Shown: positions 31,046 to 40,376 of the stretch, one piece after another
Layout: every line of letters starts with the position of its first letter
Position numbering within the stretch: position 1 is the first letter of the stretch
Source: Flavobacteriales bacterium
Lineage (GTDB): Bacteria; Bacteroidota; Bacteroidia; Flavobacteriales_F; PHOS-HE28
Length of the DNA stretch: 64,000 nucleotides
Direction of reading: 5' to 3'
Assembly: GCA_019638115.1 (NCBI GenBank)
Contig: JAHBUK010000006.1
Span: forward strand, 62,001-126,000
Translations under genes and position numbers: made by a program
Notes under the pieces: model-generated
Database searches by the model: none
Told to the model about the DNA's origin: nothing
What the model saw: the letters and a program-made list of their open reading frames with translations, nothing else

Positions 31046-34000
31046 CGCTTCAGAATAATGTGGCCGTTGTACGAACGGTCGTTGCTTAGGTTCAGCACGT
31101 AGAAGTAGGTGTCGTCGGGTAGGGCTCTACCGGCACTGCGACCGTCCCACTCATTGCGGTAGTCGGAGCTTTGGTAGACTTCCTGCCCCCAGCGATTGAA
31201 TACCGTCAACCGGCTTCCGGGCAGGGCCATGATCCCGGTGATCTCATACAGGTCGTTCACGCCATCACCGTTCGGAGAGAAACCTTCAGGTATGAAGAGG
31301 TCGGCAATGTGTATGATGAGCGTATCGGACGCTGAAGCACATGGCCCTTGGTTGGCGTGCAGGATAACGGTGTGCTGACCTGGGGTAAGGCCATGGAGCG
31401 TGGTCTGCAAGGAATGTGGTGAGGTGAAGTGGCCTGCTCCCGATGATATGCTCCAGGTAACGGATGCCCCCGGACTAGCACTTCCGATCAGAACGGTGTT
31501 GTCCACCATTGCCAGGTACTGGTCAGGACCTGCCTCCACCCAAAGCTCGGAGTTCATGGGCAGGAACGTGACGGTGACTTGGTCGGTGGCCGTGCAAAGT
31601 CCATTGGTGACCGTCCAGCTCAGGGTATAGCTTCCTGGCGCATCGGCTTCAATGGTGATGTTCGGATCACCAAGGGCACCGACAACGCTCAACCCGTTGG
31701 GAATGCTCCAGGTGCTGTGACCGTTGCCGGCCGTAGCCTGCATGCTGATCGAGGCTCCACATGTGGTGAGGTCGGGTCCGGCATTGGCGCTTGGTGCCCC
31801 GTTCACCGTGATGGTGTGCGTCTGTGATGCGGCGCATGGTGCAGTTCCAACGGTGTAGGTGAGCTCGATAGCCCCGGCAAGACCGCTCGGGTTGAAAATG
31901 CTGTTGGTCACGCCGGTTCCGCTCCATGTGCCACCTTGGTCACCGATCACTGTGCTGGCCAGTTGGATCGGTGTGTCGTTCGAGCATATGGAGGACGGTG
32001 CGTTCCATGCTGCATCCATACTGCCCACGATGACCACAGTGGTGGAGCTGTTGCTTGGGCAGGTCCCCGCGATGGAATGGGTGACCTCGTAGGTGCCCGG
32101 TACACTTGCAGCGGCATCAATGATGCCGGTGAAGGGGTCGAGTGCAAGCGTGGTCGGGTTCGAGGTGAAGACTCCCCCGGACATGGCTACCCACGGTGTC
32201 TCTGGCTGAGACGCACTGCAAAGAACCGAGGCCGCATACTGGAAGGAGGCATCAGGTATGGGCAGGAAGGTCACGGACACGGTATCGATAGCGATGCACG
32301 GGCCATCTTCCACCACCCAAAAGAGGTCGTAGGTGCCGAGGACGTTGGCGGTGACCGATGATTGGGCGTTGCTCGGGTCGGTGATGTTCAGTCCGGATGG
32401 GTATTCCCATATGCCGAAGCCACTCGCGTTCAGTTGCGTTGTGTTCCCACATACGACCTGGTCTGGTCCTGCGTAGCTGCTGCAGTTGATGGGAACTCCC
32501 ACGCAATTGCAATTCTGATCCCACGTGTCGTTCACAGTTGCCGCATTTTGATCATTGCACGGAGTTCCTGGAAGTGCCGTTCCGTTCACATCGCCGTTGC
32601 AGTCCAGGCAAGTGCTGTTGATGGCGATGCCCGTGTTTCCACCGGAGCACACGCCGCACGCGTCAATGCTGGCGGTACCGTTCACGTCACCGTTGCAATC
32701 CAGGCAAGTGCTGTTGGGGGAGATGCCCGTGTTTCCACCGGAGCAAACGCCGCAAGCGTCGATGCTGGCTGTACCGTTCACGTCACCATTGCAATCCAGG
32801 CAAGTGCTGTTGATCGCGATGCCCGTGTTTCCACCGGAGCACACGCCGCAAGCGTCGATGCTGGCTGTACCGTTCACATCACCATTGCAATCCAGGCAAG
32901 TGCTGTTGATGGCAATGCCCGTGTTACCACCGGAGCACACGCCGCACGCGTCAATGCTGGCTGTACCGTTCACGTCGCCGTTGCAATCCAGGCAAGTGCT
33001 GTTGATGGCGATGCCGGTGTTACCGCCGGAGCACACGCCACACGCGTCGATGCTTGCCGTTCCGCCCCATACGTTATTGCAGTCTTGGTCGCATGCGATA
33101 AGTCCCGTTGATCCACCCACGCAGGTTCCGCAGTTGTCCAAAACGGCATCCCCGTCGGGTACTCCTGCGCAATCCAAGAGCGTCCCTACGCAGCTGCAAT
33201 CAGCTTGAATAAGGTCGTTCACGGTGGCGCTGTCGCCATCATCGCAAGCACTTCCTGGTGCAGGGTTGGCGCATCCACATGCGGTATTGTCCCAAACCGT
33301 TACGGTAAATGAACAGGTCGAAGCGTTTCCTGTCGCATCCACTACTTTGAAGCTTACTTCGGTGTCTCCGACCGGAAAAACACTGCCGGATGCCGGTCCG
33401 GAGAACTGCACGACCTGTGAGCATGACGGTTCGATCTCTATCACGTAGCGTCGCAGGGACTCCATGCGCAGGTCGTTCCATTCGCCGGAGGACAAGACCT
33501 CAACATAGTGCTCACCTCCATTGGTGTTGCTTGGTTCATTGACGCTCCAGTTGAGGTACGTGGCCGGTGTTCCATTGATCCATCGGAAGGAACCTTCCAC
33601 GGCGGCATCGGATAGGCCGACCCAGTATGCCCGTTCATTTCCTACGGCAGTGGGAGAAGCGACACTTACAGCATTGCGGAGCCAGGTATTGTGCGTAGCG
33701 TTCCGGATCACTGCCAAGTGACCACCGGCCGCGATGGCTGCATTGTTGGCCGACGACCAATTGTGTGGCGTGGTGGCCAGGTGATAGGATCGCCCTTGGT
33801 ATTCGCCAAGGTGGATGGTTCCCGCAGGGAGTGCTGCCACAGAGCAAGGCCCGCAGTTATCGTCGAACAGTGGTGCGCTGAAGGTCACTGCTGCACCGCA
33901 AGTGTTCGGATCAATGTCCACCACGATGTCAGTACAGTTGGCCAACGTGGGCGCTTGGGTGTCGATTATGGTCACCCAGAAGGAGCACATACGTTCGTTC

Positions 34001-36846
34001 CCTGAATTGTCCGTTACCCGATGGGTGATGCGAGTGCTTCCCACAGGAAAGAATGAACCACTTGCCGGGCCTTGCAGCAAGGTGATGGTTGCTCCCGGGC
34101 AATTGTCGGAGAATATCGGTGTGGGGTAGGATACGACCCTTCCGCAGGTATTGGCGTCCACTTCCAGGAACAAATCGCGTGGACATTCGATCGTTGGCGC
34201 AATGCTGTCAATGACCGTTATGGTGTATGAACAAGTGCTGGTGTTCCCGCTGTCGTCGCTGAACGATTCGGTCAATTGATGCACACCTGCCGGCATGTTG
34301 AACATGGGGGCGTTGGTCACATCGATGGATTGCTGTGCGAATGGGTCGGAGTAGTGGAGTACCAGGGTGCCTGCGGTGAAGGCGCTGGTACCGCAGTTAT
34401 CCGTGCTCAGCACGGTGGGCCAGACAAAAGGACTGGTGCAGCTGCTCACCGGTAGGTGAAGGACGGTATCCGCTGGGCAGTTCAGGATAATTGGAGGCAG
34501 GGTGTCACCCACTTGCACGCGGTGTTCCATGCTGTAGGCCTGCCCACATCCGGAGGAGCGTAACACTGCCCGGAACCAGGTGGTCTCGGAAATGCCATCG
34601 GGGAAATAGAGCAGTTGGTCGTCCGTTCCCAAGCCATCCCAGTCCATGCCGTTGGTGGTGTATTCCCAGTCCTCCAGGTCGGTGTACGCGGAAAGATCAC
34701 TGAGTTCAACGGTTACCGGTAAAGGCCCTGGACATACATCGGTTGTGCCGGAAAGAAGGGCGCTCGCAGGCGGGGTAACGAGCATGGTCCGGGTTGTTGT
34801 GTACGAACAGGACCCGTCGTTCACGGTGTAGGTGATGTTCACATGGCCACTGAAACCGGCCGGGTCGAATTGCCCGGTAGCATTCACGTTGGGGCCGGTC
34901 CATGTGCCACCTGGCAATGTGCTCGTGTAGAAGGAAACGGCGTCGATACGAAACGGCCCACTGGAAGGCGCTGTACTACGCGAGATGCGAATGAAGCGCG
35001 CCGGAGCGTTCAGGTGGATGGAACTTGTGCCATAGGAAAGCGAATTGCGGTTCAAGGTGCCTGGATGTGTGGTCCAGCTGCCAACGGTGGTAGCGTACTC
35101 TATGCGTGCATTTACGGCAGCGGCGGTTGTCGCAGCCCAGAGGAAGCTGATCGGATAACCTGCCGGTACGGTATCGCCGAGGTCTATGATCACATTGGCC
35201 GTGGTAGTGGAGAACAAGGCCCCTGCACCATCCGGGGCACCGATCATATCGGTGGCTTGAAGCACACCCGATGTGGAGCGGGTCGCATCCGCATACCCCC
35301 TTATGCGTTCATTGAGGTCGATGAGCCCGGCGGTAGCGCATACTGCTTGGACGGGTTTCCAGCGCGAGGGGTCAACGGATGGAGCGGGGTCATCCAGCGC
35401 GCTGTGGAAGATGTTGAGGTTGGTGCTGGCCGCGTGTGTGTATGGAGGCTGGGACAATCGATCGGTATAGGCTCCTGCCACGAAAAGCCTGTTGGATTGA
35501 TCGACATCCAATGCGTAAGGTAACTCGTCACCTTGTGCACCATCATGTCGCAGCCATTGCAAACGCCCTTCCCGGTCCAAACGTCCCACCACCATGTCGG
35601 TACCGTTGGTTGCTGTGTATTGAACACCTTCCATGGTCTGCAGGGTGCCACGGAACCATGCGGTAAAATGCACGTGCCCATTTTCGGAGGCCTTGATGGT
35701 ACGCACCTCCGCTTGGTGGTTGCTGCTCCCTCTCGCTGTCCAAACACGTTGTGTGCTTCCACTCGATGCGTTCAGCACGGCCACATACATGAAATCGTGT
35801 GCACTGGTGTGCTGCATTGCCACAGAACCCGGGAATACCGCATTCTGGTGGCAGCGACCTCCGATGTAGAGCTTTCTGCAACTGAGATCGATAGCTGTCG
35901 AGCGGTTGTTGTCCCCCGGATCATCAATGGCCCTGAGCCAGGCGGTGCTTCCGGATTGGTCGAACGCACTGACGTACACATTGCCAACCGTTCCCGTGGT
36001 GGAAACGCTGGCAAGTTGGGTGTTGGTCGCACTGCGCCACCTGAACTGGTCGGAGTTGAAATTGCCGATCACAAAGATCCGTCCTTCGCCGGCCACGATA
36101 CCGCCCGGCTCTACGTTCTCACTGCTTGACGCTTCCCCTTTGTACACCCAAAGTGGGGCATCACCATTCAATGGGAACTTCACCAGAAAGGCGTTACGGG
36201 TATTGTTGCCGGAGGTAAGTGTGGATGTTCCGAAAGTGGCGGTTGTCCGATAGGTGCCGTGTACATATACACCTGTGGCATCAACGGCAACGCTATACCC
36301 TTCGTCGTTCTGTGCACCGCCTCCTTTTTGCATCCATATCAGGTCGCCGTAAGGAGAGAAGCAGGCAACGAACATGTCCGTTCCACCGGAAGACGACAGC
36401 GATTGGCTGAGGCCAAGGAACCCGAGCAGGCTGAAACTACCGGAGAAGGCTCCGGTCACATAGATGTTGCCATCCGGTCCTACGGTCATTCCCGTTACAT
36501 AGTCCGTACCAGTGCCGCCGATACGGTTTCGCCAAACCACATCACCGTTCTGGTCCAGCTTTACCAAGAAGCCATCGGAGCTGCCGGTAAGTCCTTGCGT
36601 GTTCGGAAGGCCGAAGGGGCCGTTCCCCAGCAAGGCCCAGAAGTCGTACGTGCCGGCCACGTAGTGATGGAGGCCATCGGGTGCGGTGGCTACTGCAGCT
36701 ACATATTCGTTCGTGCCATTATCATGGGACGTGCTCCAGGCCCAAGCCGTGGGTTGCGCCACTGCGCTGCTGGCCAGCAGCAAGGCCAGCATGCTTGTGA
36801 GCAATAGGGTATTGCATGTCCGAAGACATCGGTCGAGTTTGTCCAT
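31042..36846 (-). CDS. Giant T9SS type B surface protein with HYR, lectin and tandem repeats
   Basis: The product has 1,934 residues. A signal peptide (LLTSMLALLLASSAVAQ) is followed by beta-propeller repeats (35-480), a discoidin-like domain (about 500-650: ATDMIGAPDGAGALFS, APARFIRISRS), HYR domains (about 785-1010), a C-type lectin-like domain (about 1012-1137: GHLAVIRNATHNTWLRNAV, RWINGTPATYLNWSVNEPSN) set inside the third HYR, five 32-residue repeats rich in Cys, Asp and Gly (about 1265-1425), PKD/Ig-like domains and a type B tail (FIPEGFSPNGDGVNDLYEIT). It is probably a surface adhesin exported with the linked PorP/SprF protein. The gene is divergent from the sigma factor gene; 4 nt overlap with the next gene. 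Confidence 0.9.
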   Translation of the reverse strand: MDKLDRCLRTCNTLLLTSMLALLLASSAVAQPTAWAWSTSHDNGTNEYVAAVATAPDGLHHYVAGTYDFWALLGNGPFGLPNTQGLTGSSDGFLVKLDQNGDVVWRNRIGGTGTDYVTGMTVGPDGNIYVTGAFSGSFSLLGFLGLSQSLSSSGGTDMFVACFSPYGDLIWMQKGGGAQNDEGYSVAVDATGVYVHGTYRTTATFGTSTLTSGNNTRNAFLVKFPLNGDAPLWVYKGEASSSENVEPGGIVAGEGRIFVIGNFNSDQFRWRSATNTQLASVSTTGTVGNVYVSAFDQSGSTAWLRAIDDPGDNNRSTAIDLSCRKLYIGGRCHQNAVFPGSVAMQHTSAHDFMYVAVLNASSGSTQRVWTARGSSNHQAEVRTIKASENGHVHFTAWFRGTLQTMEGVQYTATNGTDMVVGRLDREGRLQWLRHDGAQGDELPYALDVDQSNRLFVAGAYTDRLSQPPYTHAASTNLNIFHSALDDPAPSVDPSRWKPVQAVCATAGLIDLNERIRGYADATRSTSGVLQATDMIGAPDGAGALFSTTTANVIIDLGDTVPAGYPISFLWAATTAAAVNARIEYATTVGSWTTHPGTLNRNSLSYGTSSIHLNAPARFIRISRSTAPSSGPFRIDAVSFYTSTLPGGTWTGPNVNATGQFDPAGFSGHVNITYTVNDGSCSYTTTRTMLVTPPASALLSGTTDVCPGPLPVTVELSDLSAYTDLEDWEYTTNGMDWDGLGTDDQLLYFPDGISETTWFRAVLRSSGCGQAYSMEHRVQVGDTLPPIILNCPADTVLHLPVSSCTSPFVWPTVLSTDNCGTSAFTAGTLVLHYSDPFAQQSIDVTNAPMFNMPAGVHQLTESFSDDSGNTSTCSYTITVIDSIAPTIECPRDLFLEVDANTCGRVVSYPTPIFSDNCPGATITLLQGPASGSFFPVGSTRITHRVTDNSGNERMCSFWVTIIDTQAPTLANCTDIVVDIDPNTCGAAVTFSAPLFDDNCGPCSVAALPAGTIHLGEYQGRSYHLATTPHNWSSANNAAIAAGGHLAVIRNATHNTWLRNAVSVASPTAVGNERAYWVGLSDAAVEGSFRWINGTPATYLNWSVNEPSNTNGGEHYVEVLSSGEWNDLRMESLRRYVIEIEPSCSQVVQFSGPASGSVFPVGDTEVSFKVVDATGNASTCSFTVTVWDNTACGCANPAPGSACDDGDSATVNDLIQADCSCVGTLLDCAGVPDGDAVLDNCGTCVGGSTGLIACDQDCNNVWGGTASIDACGVCSGGNTGIAINSTCLDCNGDVNGTASIDACGVCSGGNTGIAINSTCLDCNGDVNGTASIDACGVCSGGNTGIAINSTCLDCNGDVNGTASIDACGVCSGGNTGISPNSTCLDCNGDVNGTASIDACGVCSGGNTGIAINSTCLDCNGDVNGTALPGTPCNDQNAATVNDTWDQNCNCVGVPINCSSYAGPDQVVCGNTTQLNASGFGIWEYPSGLNITDPSNAQSSVTANVLGTYDLFWVVEDGPCIAIDTVSVTFLPIPDASFQYAASVLCSASQPETPWVAMSGGVFTSNPTTLALDPFTGIIDAAASVPGTYEVTHSIAGTCPSNSSTTVVIVGSMDAAWNAPSSICSNDTPIQLASTVIGDQGGTWSGTGVTNSIFNPSGLAGAIELTYTVGTAPCAASQTHTITVNGAPSANAGPDLTTCGASISMQATAGNGHSTWSIPNGLSVVGALGDPNITIEADAPGSYTLSWTVTNGLCTATDQVTVTFLPMNSELWVEAGPDQYLAMVDNTVLIGSASPGASVTWSISSGAGHFTSPHSLQTTLHGLTPGQHTVILHANQGPCASASDTLIIHIADLFIPEGFSPNGDGVNDLYEITGIMALPGSRLTVFNRWGQEVYQSSDYRNEWDGRSAGRALPDDTYFYVLNLSNDRSYNGHIILKR
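32575..33054. repeat. Five tandem 96-nt repeats in a surface-protein gene
   Basis: Each 96-nt unit encodes 32 residues beginning IDACGVCSGGNTGI and ending CNGDVNGTAS, a Ca-binding-looking, Cys-rich unit. Four units read GIAINS and one reads GISPNS. The last unit runs into LPGTPCND. Units differ mainly at third codon positions. Confidence 0.9.
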
Positions 36847-36976
36847 CGTTAAAGAGTGCGGCGTTCTACGTGTCGAAGAGTGCGGGGTTTCGACGAATGC
36901 AAGAATGGTGTCGACGAAGGGGGGGGTGGATGAGCGCGCGTTTTTTCTGAAGTGGGAGCGTTACTTCGTTGGCCAC

Positions 36977-37540
36977 ATGGCATTGGACCGTCCAGAAGCG
37001 ATGGTGACCTTCGAGCAGGAAGCACAGGAGATCGAGCAGGCGTGCAAGGACCCGCGCCGCTTCACTGTGCTCTATGAGCGCTATTTCGGCGAGATCTTCC
37101 GCTTCATCCTGCGCCGCGCCGGTGATCGTGACCTTACCTCCGACCTGGTGCAGGAGACCTTCCTGAAGGCCATGGTGGCGCTGCCGCGCTATCAGCACCG
37201 GGGGCTGCCATTCCGGGCTTGGCTCTACCGCATCGCTTTGAACGAGCTGCGCATGTTCTGGCGCAAGCGGAAGGAGGTGGTGATCGATCTGAGCTATGCC
37301 GAGGTGCTGGGGATCAGCCAGGAGATCGGCCTACCCGGTAAGGAGGAAGACCTGCTCCGCTTAGGCAAGGCCATGGGGAAGTTGACCGAGGAGAAGAACC
37401 GTTTGATCGAACTGCGCTACATGGATGGATTGAGCTTCCTGGAGATCGGCCAGGTGCTCGGCATCGGAGAGGATGCCGCTAAAATGAGGACCCACAGGGT
37501 GCTGGCAACGCTGCGCACCTACCTTGCGCCAAGGGCATGA
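36977..37540 (+). CDS. RNA polymerase sigma factor, ECF type
   Basis: The product has 187 residues from the ATG at 36977; ATGs at 36905 and 37001 are alternatives. Region 2 is seen in RFTVLYERYFGEIFRFILRR and DLVQETFLKAMVALPRY with FRAWLYRIALNELRMFWR. Region 4 covers MGKLTEEKNRLIELRYMDGL and FLEIGQVLGIGEDAAKMR, a helix-turn-helix for the -35 box. It would direct RNA polymerase to a stress or envelope regulon. It overlaps the next small membrane protein gene by 4 nt, which may act as its anti-sigma partner, and it is divergent from the giant surface-protein operon. A G8 tract lies at 36919-36926, upstream of the preferred start. Confidence 0.9.
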   Translation: MALDRPEAMVTFEQEAQEIEQACKDPRRFTVLYERYFGEIFRFILRRAGDRDLTSDLVQETFLKAMVALPRYQHRGLPFRAWLYRIALNELRMFWRKRKEVVIDLSYAEVLGISQEIGLPGKEEDLLRLGKAMGKLTEEKNRLIELRYMDGLSFLEIGQVLGIGEDAAKMRTHRVLATLRTYLAPRA

Positions 37541-37800
37541 GAACACGCTACCGCATAACGCCCGAAGGACGCAGTTCGGAACCCTCCGAGCAGGAGTTGG
37601 CACGCTATCGCGATCCCAAACGACTGGTCTACAACTACCTGATCGCCCGCGACCGCTTCCACAAAAAGCCGCTCTACAAGGACCCCAAGGCATTCCTTGC
37701 TTTGCTGCTGATCATCCTGGTGACCTTGATGATCGCGGAAGCTGCCGAGAAAGAGCGGGCCCAGCAACAGTCCCATCCGGAGGAACAAGTCCAGCCATAG
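37537..37800 (+). CDS. Small single-span membrane protein linked to the sigma factor
   Basis: The product has 87 residues. A basic N-terminal half (RYRDPKRLVYNYLIARDRFH) precedes one membrane helix (AFLALLLIILVTLMIAEAA, about residues 51-70) and a short charged tail. It has no zinc-finger anti-sigma motif. Coupling by an ATGA overlap to the sigma gene suggests a regulatory or sensing role for the sigma factor, but I do not recognise the family. The start at 37537 is fixed by the overlap. Confidence 0.75.
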   Translation: MRTRYRITPEGRSSEPSEQELARYRDPKRLVYNYLIARDRFHKKPLYKDPKAFLALLLIILVTLMIAEAAEKERAQQQSHPEEQVQP

Positions 37801-37854
37801 TAAGGTTCCGCTTGGCAGCGAACCGGTAATAGGCGAGGGCAGGGGCATGTCGAG

Positions 37855-37862
37855 TATTTTCG
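37855..37862 (+). promoter_or_regulatory. -7-like box TATTTTCG
   Basis: This TAnnTTCG variant of the -7 box lies 23-30 nt before the S46 peptidase start. Confidence 0.45.
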
Positions 37863-37884
37863 GCCCCCATCCCCAGAACACGCC

Positions 37885-40074
37885 ATGCATACCATTGCTG
37901 CTTTCCGCCACTCCTTGCTCGTTCTGTGCCTGTTGCTGGCACGCCTTGGTCTCGCCCACGAGGGCATGTGGTTGCCCACCCTGCTCCAGAGCATCGAGAG
38001 CGACCTGAAGACCGCCGGACTGCGGATCTCGGCAGAGGACATCTACAGCATTGAGCGTGGCAGCATCAAGGATGCGATCGTGCTGTTCGGTGGTGGATGT
38101 ACGGCCGAGGTGATCAGCGGGCAAGGCTTGATCCTCACCAACCACCATTGTGGTTTCGGGCAGATCCAGAACCATAGCTCCCTGGAGAACGACTACCTGA
38201 AGAACGGCTTCTGGGCGGCCAACAAACAACAGGAGCTTCGCAATCCCGGACTTACGGCCACCTTCATCGTACGTATGGAGGACGTCACCGACCGCGTGAT
38301 CCCCTTCCTGAAAGGCGACCTTACTGAACCCCAACGGCGGGAAGCGGTGTCCAAACTGGCCGATCCCCTGATCAAGGATGCCATCAAGGGCACGCATTAC
38401 AAGGCCGTGGTGCGCCCCTTCAATTATGGCAACAGCTACTTCCTGATCGTTACCGAGACCTTCCGCGATGTACGCCTGGTGGGTGCACCGCCCAGTTCCA
38501 TCGGCAAGTTCGGTGCGGATACCGACAACTGGATGTGGCCGCGACACACCGGCGATTTCAGCATGTTCCGCATCTATGCCGGGCCGGACAACCTGCCTGC
38601 CGACCCCTCCGATGCCAATGTGCCGTTCGTGCCCCGCCACGTGTTGCCCATCAACATGGACGGTGTGAAGGAAGGGGACTTCGCCATGATCTTCGGTTTC
38701 CCCGGTAGCACGCAACGCTACCTCACTTCCTACGCCGTGCAGCATGTAATGGAGGTGCAGGACCCCATGCGCATCGCCATGCGCAAGGCCAGCTTGGGCG
38801 TTATCGATGCGGCCATGCGCTCCAGCGACCGCCTGCGCATCCAGTACGCCGCAAAGCAGTCGTCCATCAGCAATGCCTACAAGAAGTGGATCGGGGAGCT
38901 ACGCGGGCTGAAGGAGTTGAACGCCCTGGAGGAGAAGCGCGCCTATGAACGGATGTACTTGGAAAAGGCCGCTGCCCAAGGCAATGCCGAGTACCCGCTC
39001 GCCCTGCGGCGTTTGGGTGAGAGCTATGTGGACTACCGGGATCTGGCCAACGCCCGCGACCTCTTCGTGGAGATGGTCTACTACGGTCCGGAAGTGTTGC
39101 GCTTCGCCGAAGGATTCTCGGAGTTGATCGACCATGCCGACCAATTGCGGGCGATCGGCAAGCTGGAGCTTGCGCTGGAGGATGCCCGCAGCGGCAAAGA
39201 GGAGTTCTGGAAGGACTACGACATGGAAGTGGACAAGCGCGTGTTCAAGGCTTTGCTGCCCATCTATCGTGCGAACATCGGCGCTGGTCTGGCGCCCGAT
39301 GTGCTCAAGGAGATCGATACGCGTTTCAAAGGCAATGCGGACGCCTGGGTGGACGACCTGTACGCCCGCAGCGTGTTCGTTTCGAAGGAGAAGCTGGCCA
39401 AGGCCCTCCAGAAGTTCGGTCCCAAGACGGAAACGATGCTGAAGGCTGATCCCCTTTACCGGGTTACCCGCAGCTTCCACGACACCTTCCTGAGCAAGGT
39501 GCGGCCAGCGCATGCGGAGCTCAGCGACCGGATCGAGGGCGATATGCGGATCTACGTGAAGGGTATGATGGAGCTCTTCCCTGAACGCACCTACTGGCCA
39601 GATGCCAACAGCACCCTGCGCCTCAGCTACGGTGCCGTGGAAGGCAGCGACCCGCGCGATGGCGTCACGTACATTGCGTTCAGCACGTTGGATGGTGTGA
39701 TGGAGAAGTACGTGCCCGGCGACCATGAATTCGACCTTCCGCAGCGGCTCATGGACCTGCATGCGGCCAAGGATTACGGGCCTTATGGCGTGAACGGCAG
39801 CATGCCGGTGTGCTTCACCAGTTCCCTGCACACCACCGGGGGTAACAGTGGCAGCCCGGTGCTCAATGGCAGAGGCGAGCTCATCGGCCTCAACTTCGAT
39901 CGCACCTGGGAGAGCACCATGAGCGACATCCGATTCGATCCGCTGAAATGCCGGAACATCTCGGTGGATGTGCGCTACATCCTTTTCGTGGTGGACCGTT
40001 TCGCTGGCGCCAAGCACCTGGTGGATGAGATGACCATCGCACCGCGCATGATCGACCTGCCTGTGCACCGATGA
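37885..40074 (+). CDS. S46 family dipeptidyl peptidase (DPP11-like)
   Basis: This 729-residue protein has signal peptide [18 protein letters not shown], and the mature chain starts near EGMWLP. The catalytic His is in [10 protein letters not shown] (residues 87-88) and Ser655 in [13 protein letters not shown]. The residue 18 after the serine is Arg673 (GLNFDRTWE), as in Porphyromonas DPP11, which cuts after Asp/Glu at the second position; DPP7 has Gly there. The enzyme works in the periplasm, removing dipeptides from peptides that this type of bacterium uses as food. Its stop overlaps the next gene by 4 nt. Asp/Glu preference is an inference from one residue. Confidence 0.92.
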   Translation: MHTIAAFRHSLLVLCLLLARLGLAHEGMWLPTLLQSIESDLKTAGLRISAEDIYSIERGSIKDAIVLFGGGCTAEVISGQGLILTNHHCGFGQIQNHSSLENDYLKNGFWAANKQQELRNPGLTATFIVRMEDVTDRVIPFLKGDLTEPQRREAVSKLADPLIKDAIKGTHYKAVVRPFNYGNSYFLIVTETFRDVRLVGAPPSSIGKFGADTDNWMWPRHTGDFSMFRIYAGPDNLPADPSDANVPFVPRHVLPINMDGVKEGDFAMIFGFPGSTQRYLTSYAVQHVMEVQDPMRIAMRKASLGVIDAAMRSSDRLRIQYAAKQSSISNAYKKWIGELRGLKELNALEEKRAYERMYLEKAAAQGNAEYPLALRRLGESYVDYRDLANARDLFVEMVYYGPEVLRFAEGFSELIDHADQLRAIGKLELALEDARSGKEEFWKDYDMEVDKRVFKALLPIYRANIGAGLAPDVLKEIDTRFKGNADAWVDDLYARSVFVSKEKLAKALQKFGPKTETMLKADPLYRVTRSFHDTFLSKVRPAHAELSDRIEGDMRIYVKGMMELFPERTYWPDANSTLRLSYGAVEGSDPRDGVTYIAFSTLDGVMEKYVPGDHEFDLPQRLMDLHAAKDYGPYGVNGSMPVCFTSSLHTTGGNSGSPVLNGRGELIGLNFDRTWESTMSDIRFDPLKCRNISVDVRYILFVVDRFAGAKHLVDEMTIAPRMIDLPVHR

Positions 40075-40319
40075 GCGCTGGCAGCACATGGACGGAGCAG
40101 GACGGTGCCTTGGAGCGCACCTTCGTGTTCGCGGATTTCAAAGAGGCCTTCGCATTCATGGTGCGTGTTGCGGAAGTAGCTGAACGCCAAGGCCACCATC
40201 CCGATTGGCGGAACAGCTACAACACGGTGACAATCCGCCTCCGCACCCATGATGCGGGCGGGGCCATCACGGACAAGGACCATCGTTTGGCTACGACCAT
40301 CGATCGCCTGCACCAATAA
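40071..40319 (+). CDS. phhB: 4a-hydroxytetrahydrobiopterin dehydratase (PCD/DCoH)
   Basis: The product has 82 residues. It contains [20 protein letters not shown], then the active-site motif [20 protein letters not shown] and the end [15 protein letters not shown], the signature of pterin-4a-carbinolamine dehydratase. It recycles the cofactor used by aromatic amino acid hydroxylases, in the cytoplasm. No hydroxylase is in the window. The 4-nt ATGA overlap couples it to the S46 peptidase, an odd pairing that may reflect joint use in peptide and amino acid breakdown. The gene symbol follows the usual bacterial name. Confidence 0.9.
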   Translation: MSAGSTWTEQDGALERTFVFADFKEAFAFMVRVAEVAERQGHHPDWRNSYNTVTIRLRTHDAGGAITDKDHRLATTIDRLHQ

Positions 40320-40325
40320 CAGGAA

Positions 40326-40350
40326 CGCCCCTTCCGGCATGGAAGAGGCG
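40326..40350. terminator. Hairpin between convergent genes
   Basis: Ten-nt arms (CGCCCCTTCC / GGAAGAGGCG, one mismatch) surround GGCAT, 7 nt behind the PCD stop. There is no T tract, so this is a weak terminator candidate. Confidence 0.35.
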
Positions 40351-40376
40351 CTCACAAGGTGGGGCGAAAAGAGCGC

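Noticed and set aside
32575..33054. CRISPR-like periodic repeats
   Set aside because: The 96-nt period has no spacers; the units are in-frame coding repeats of an adhesin.
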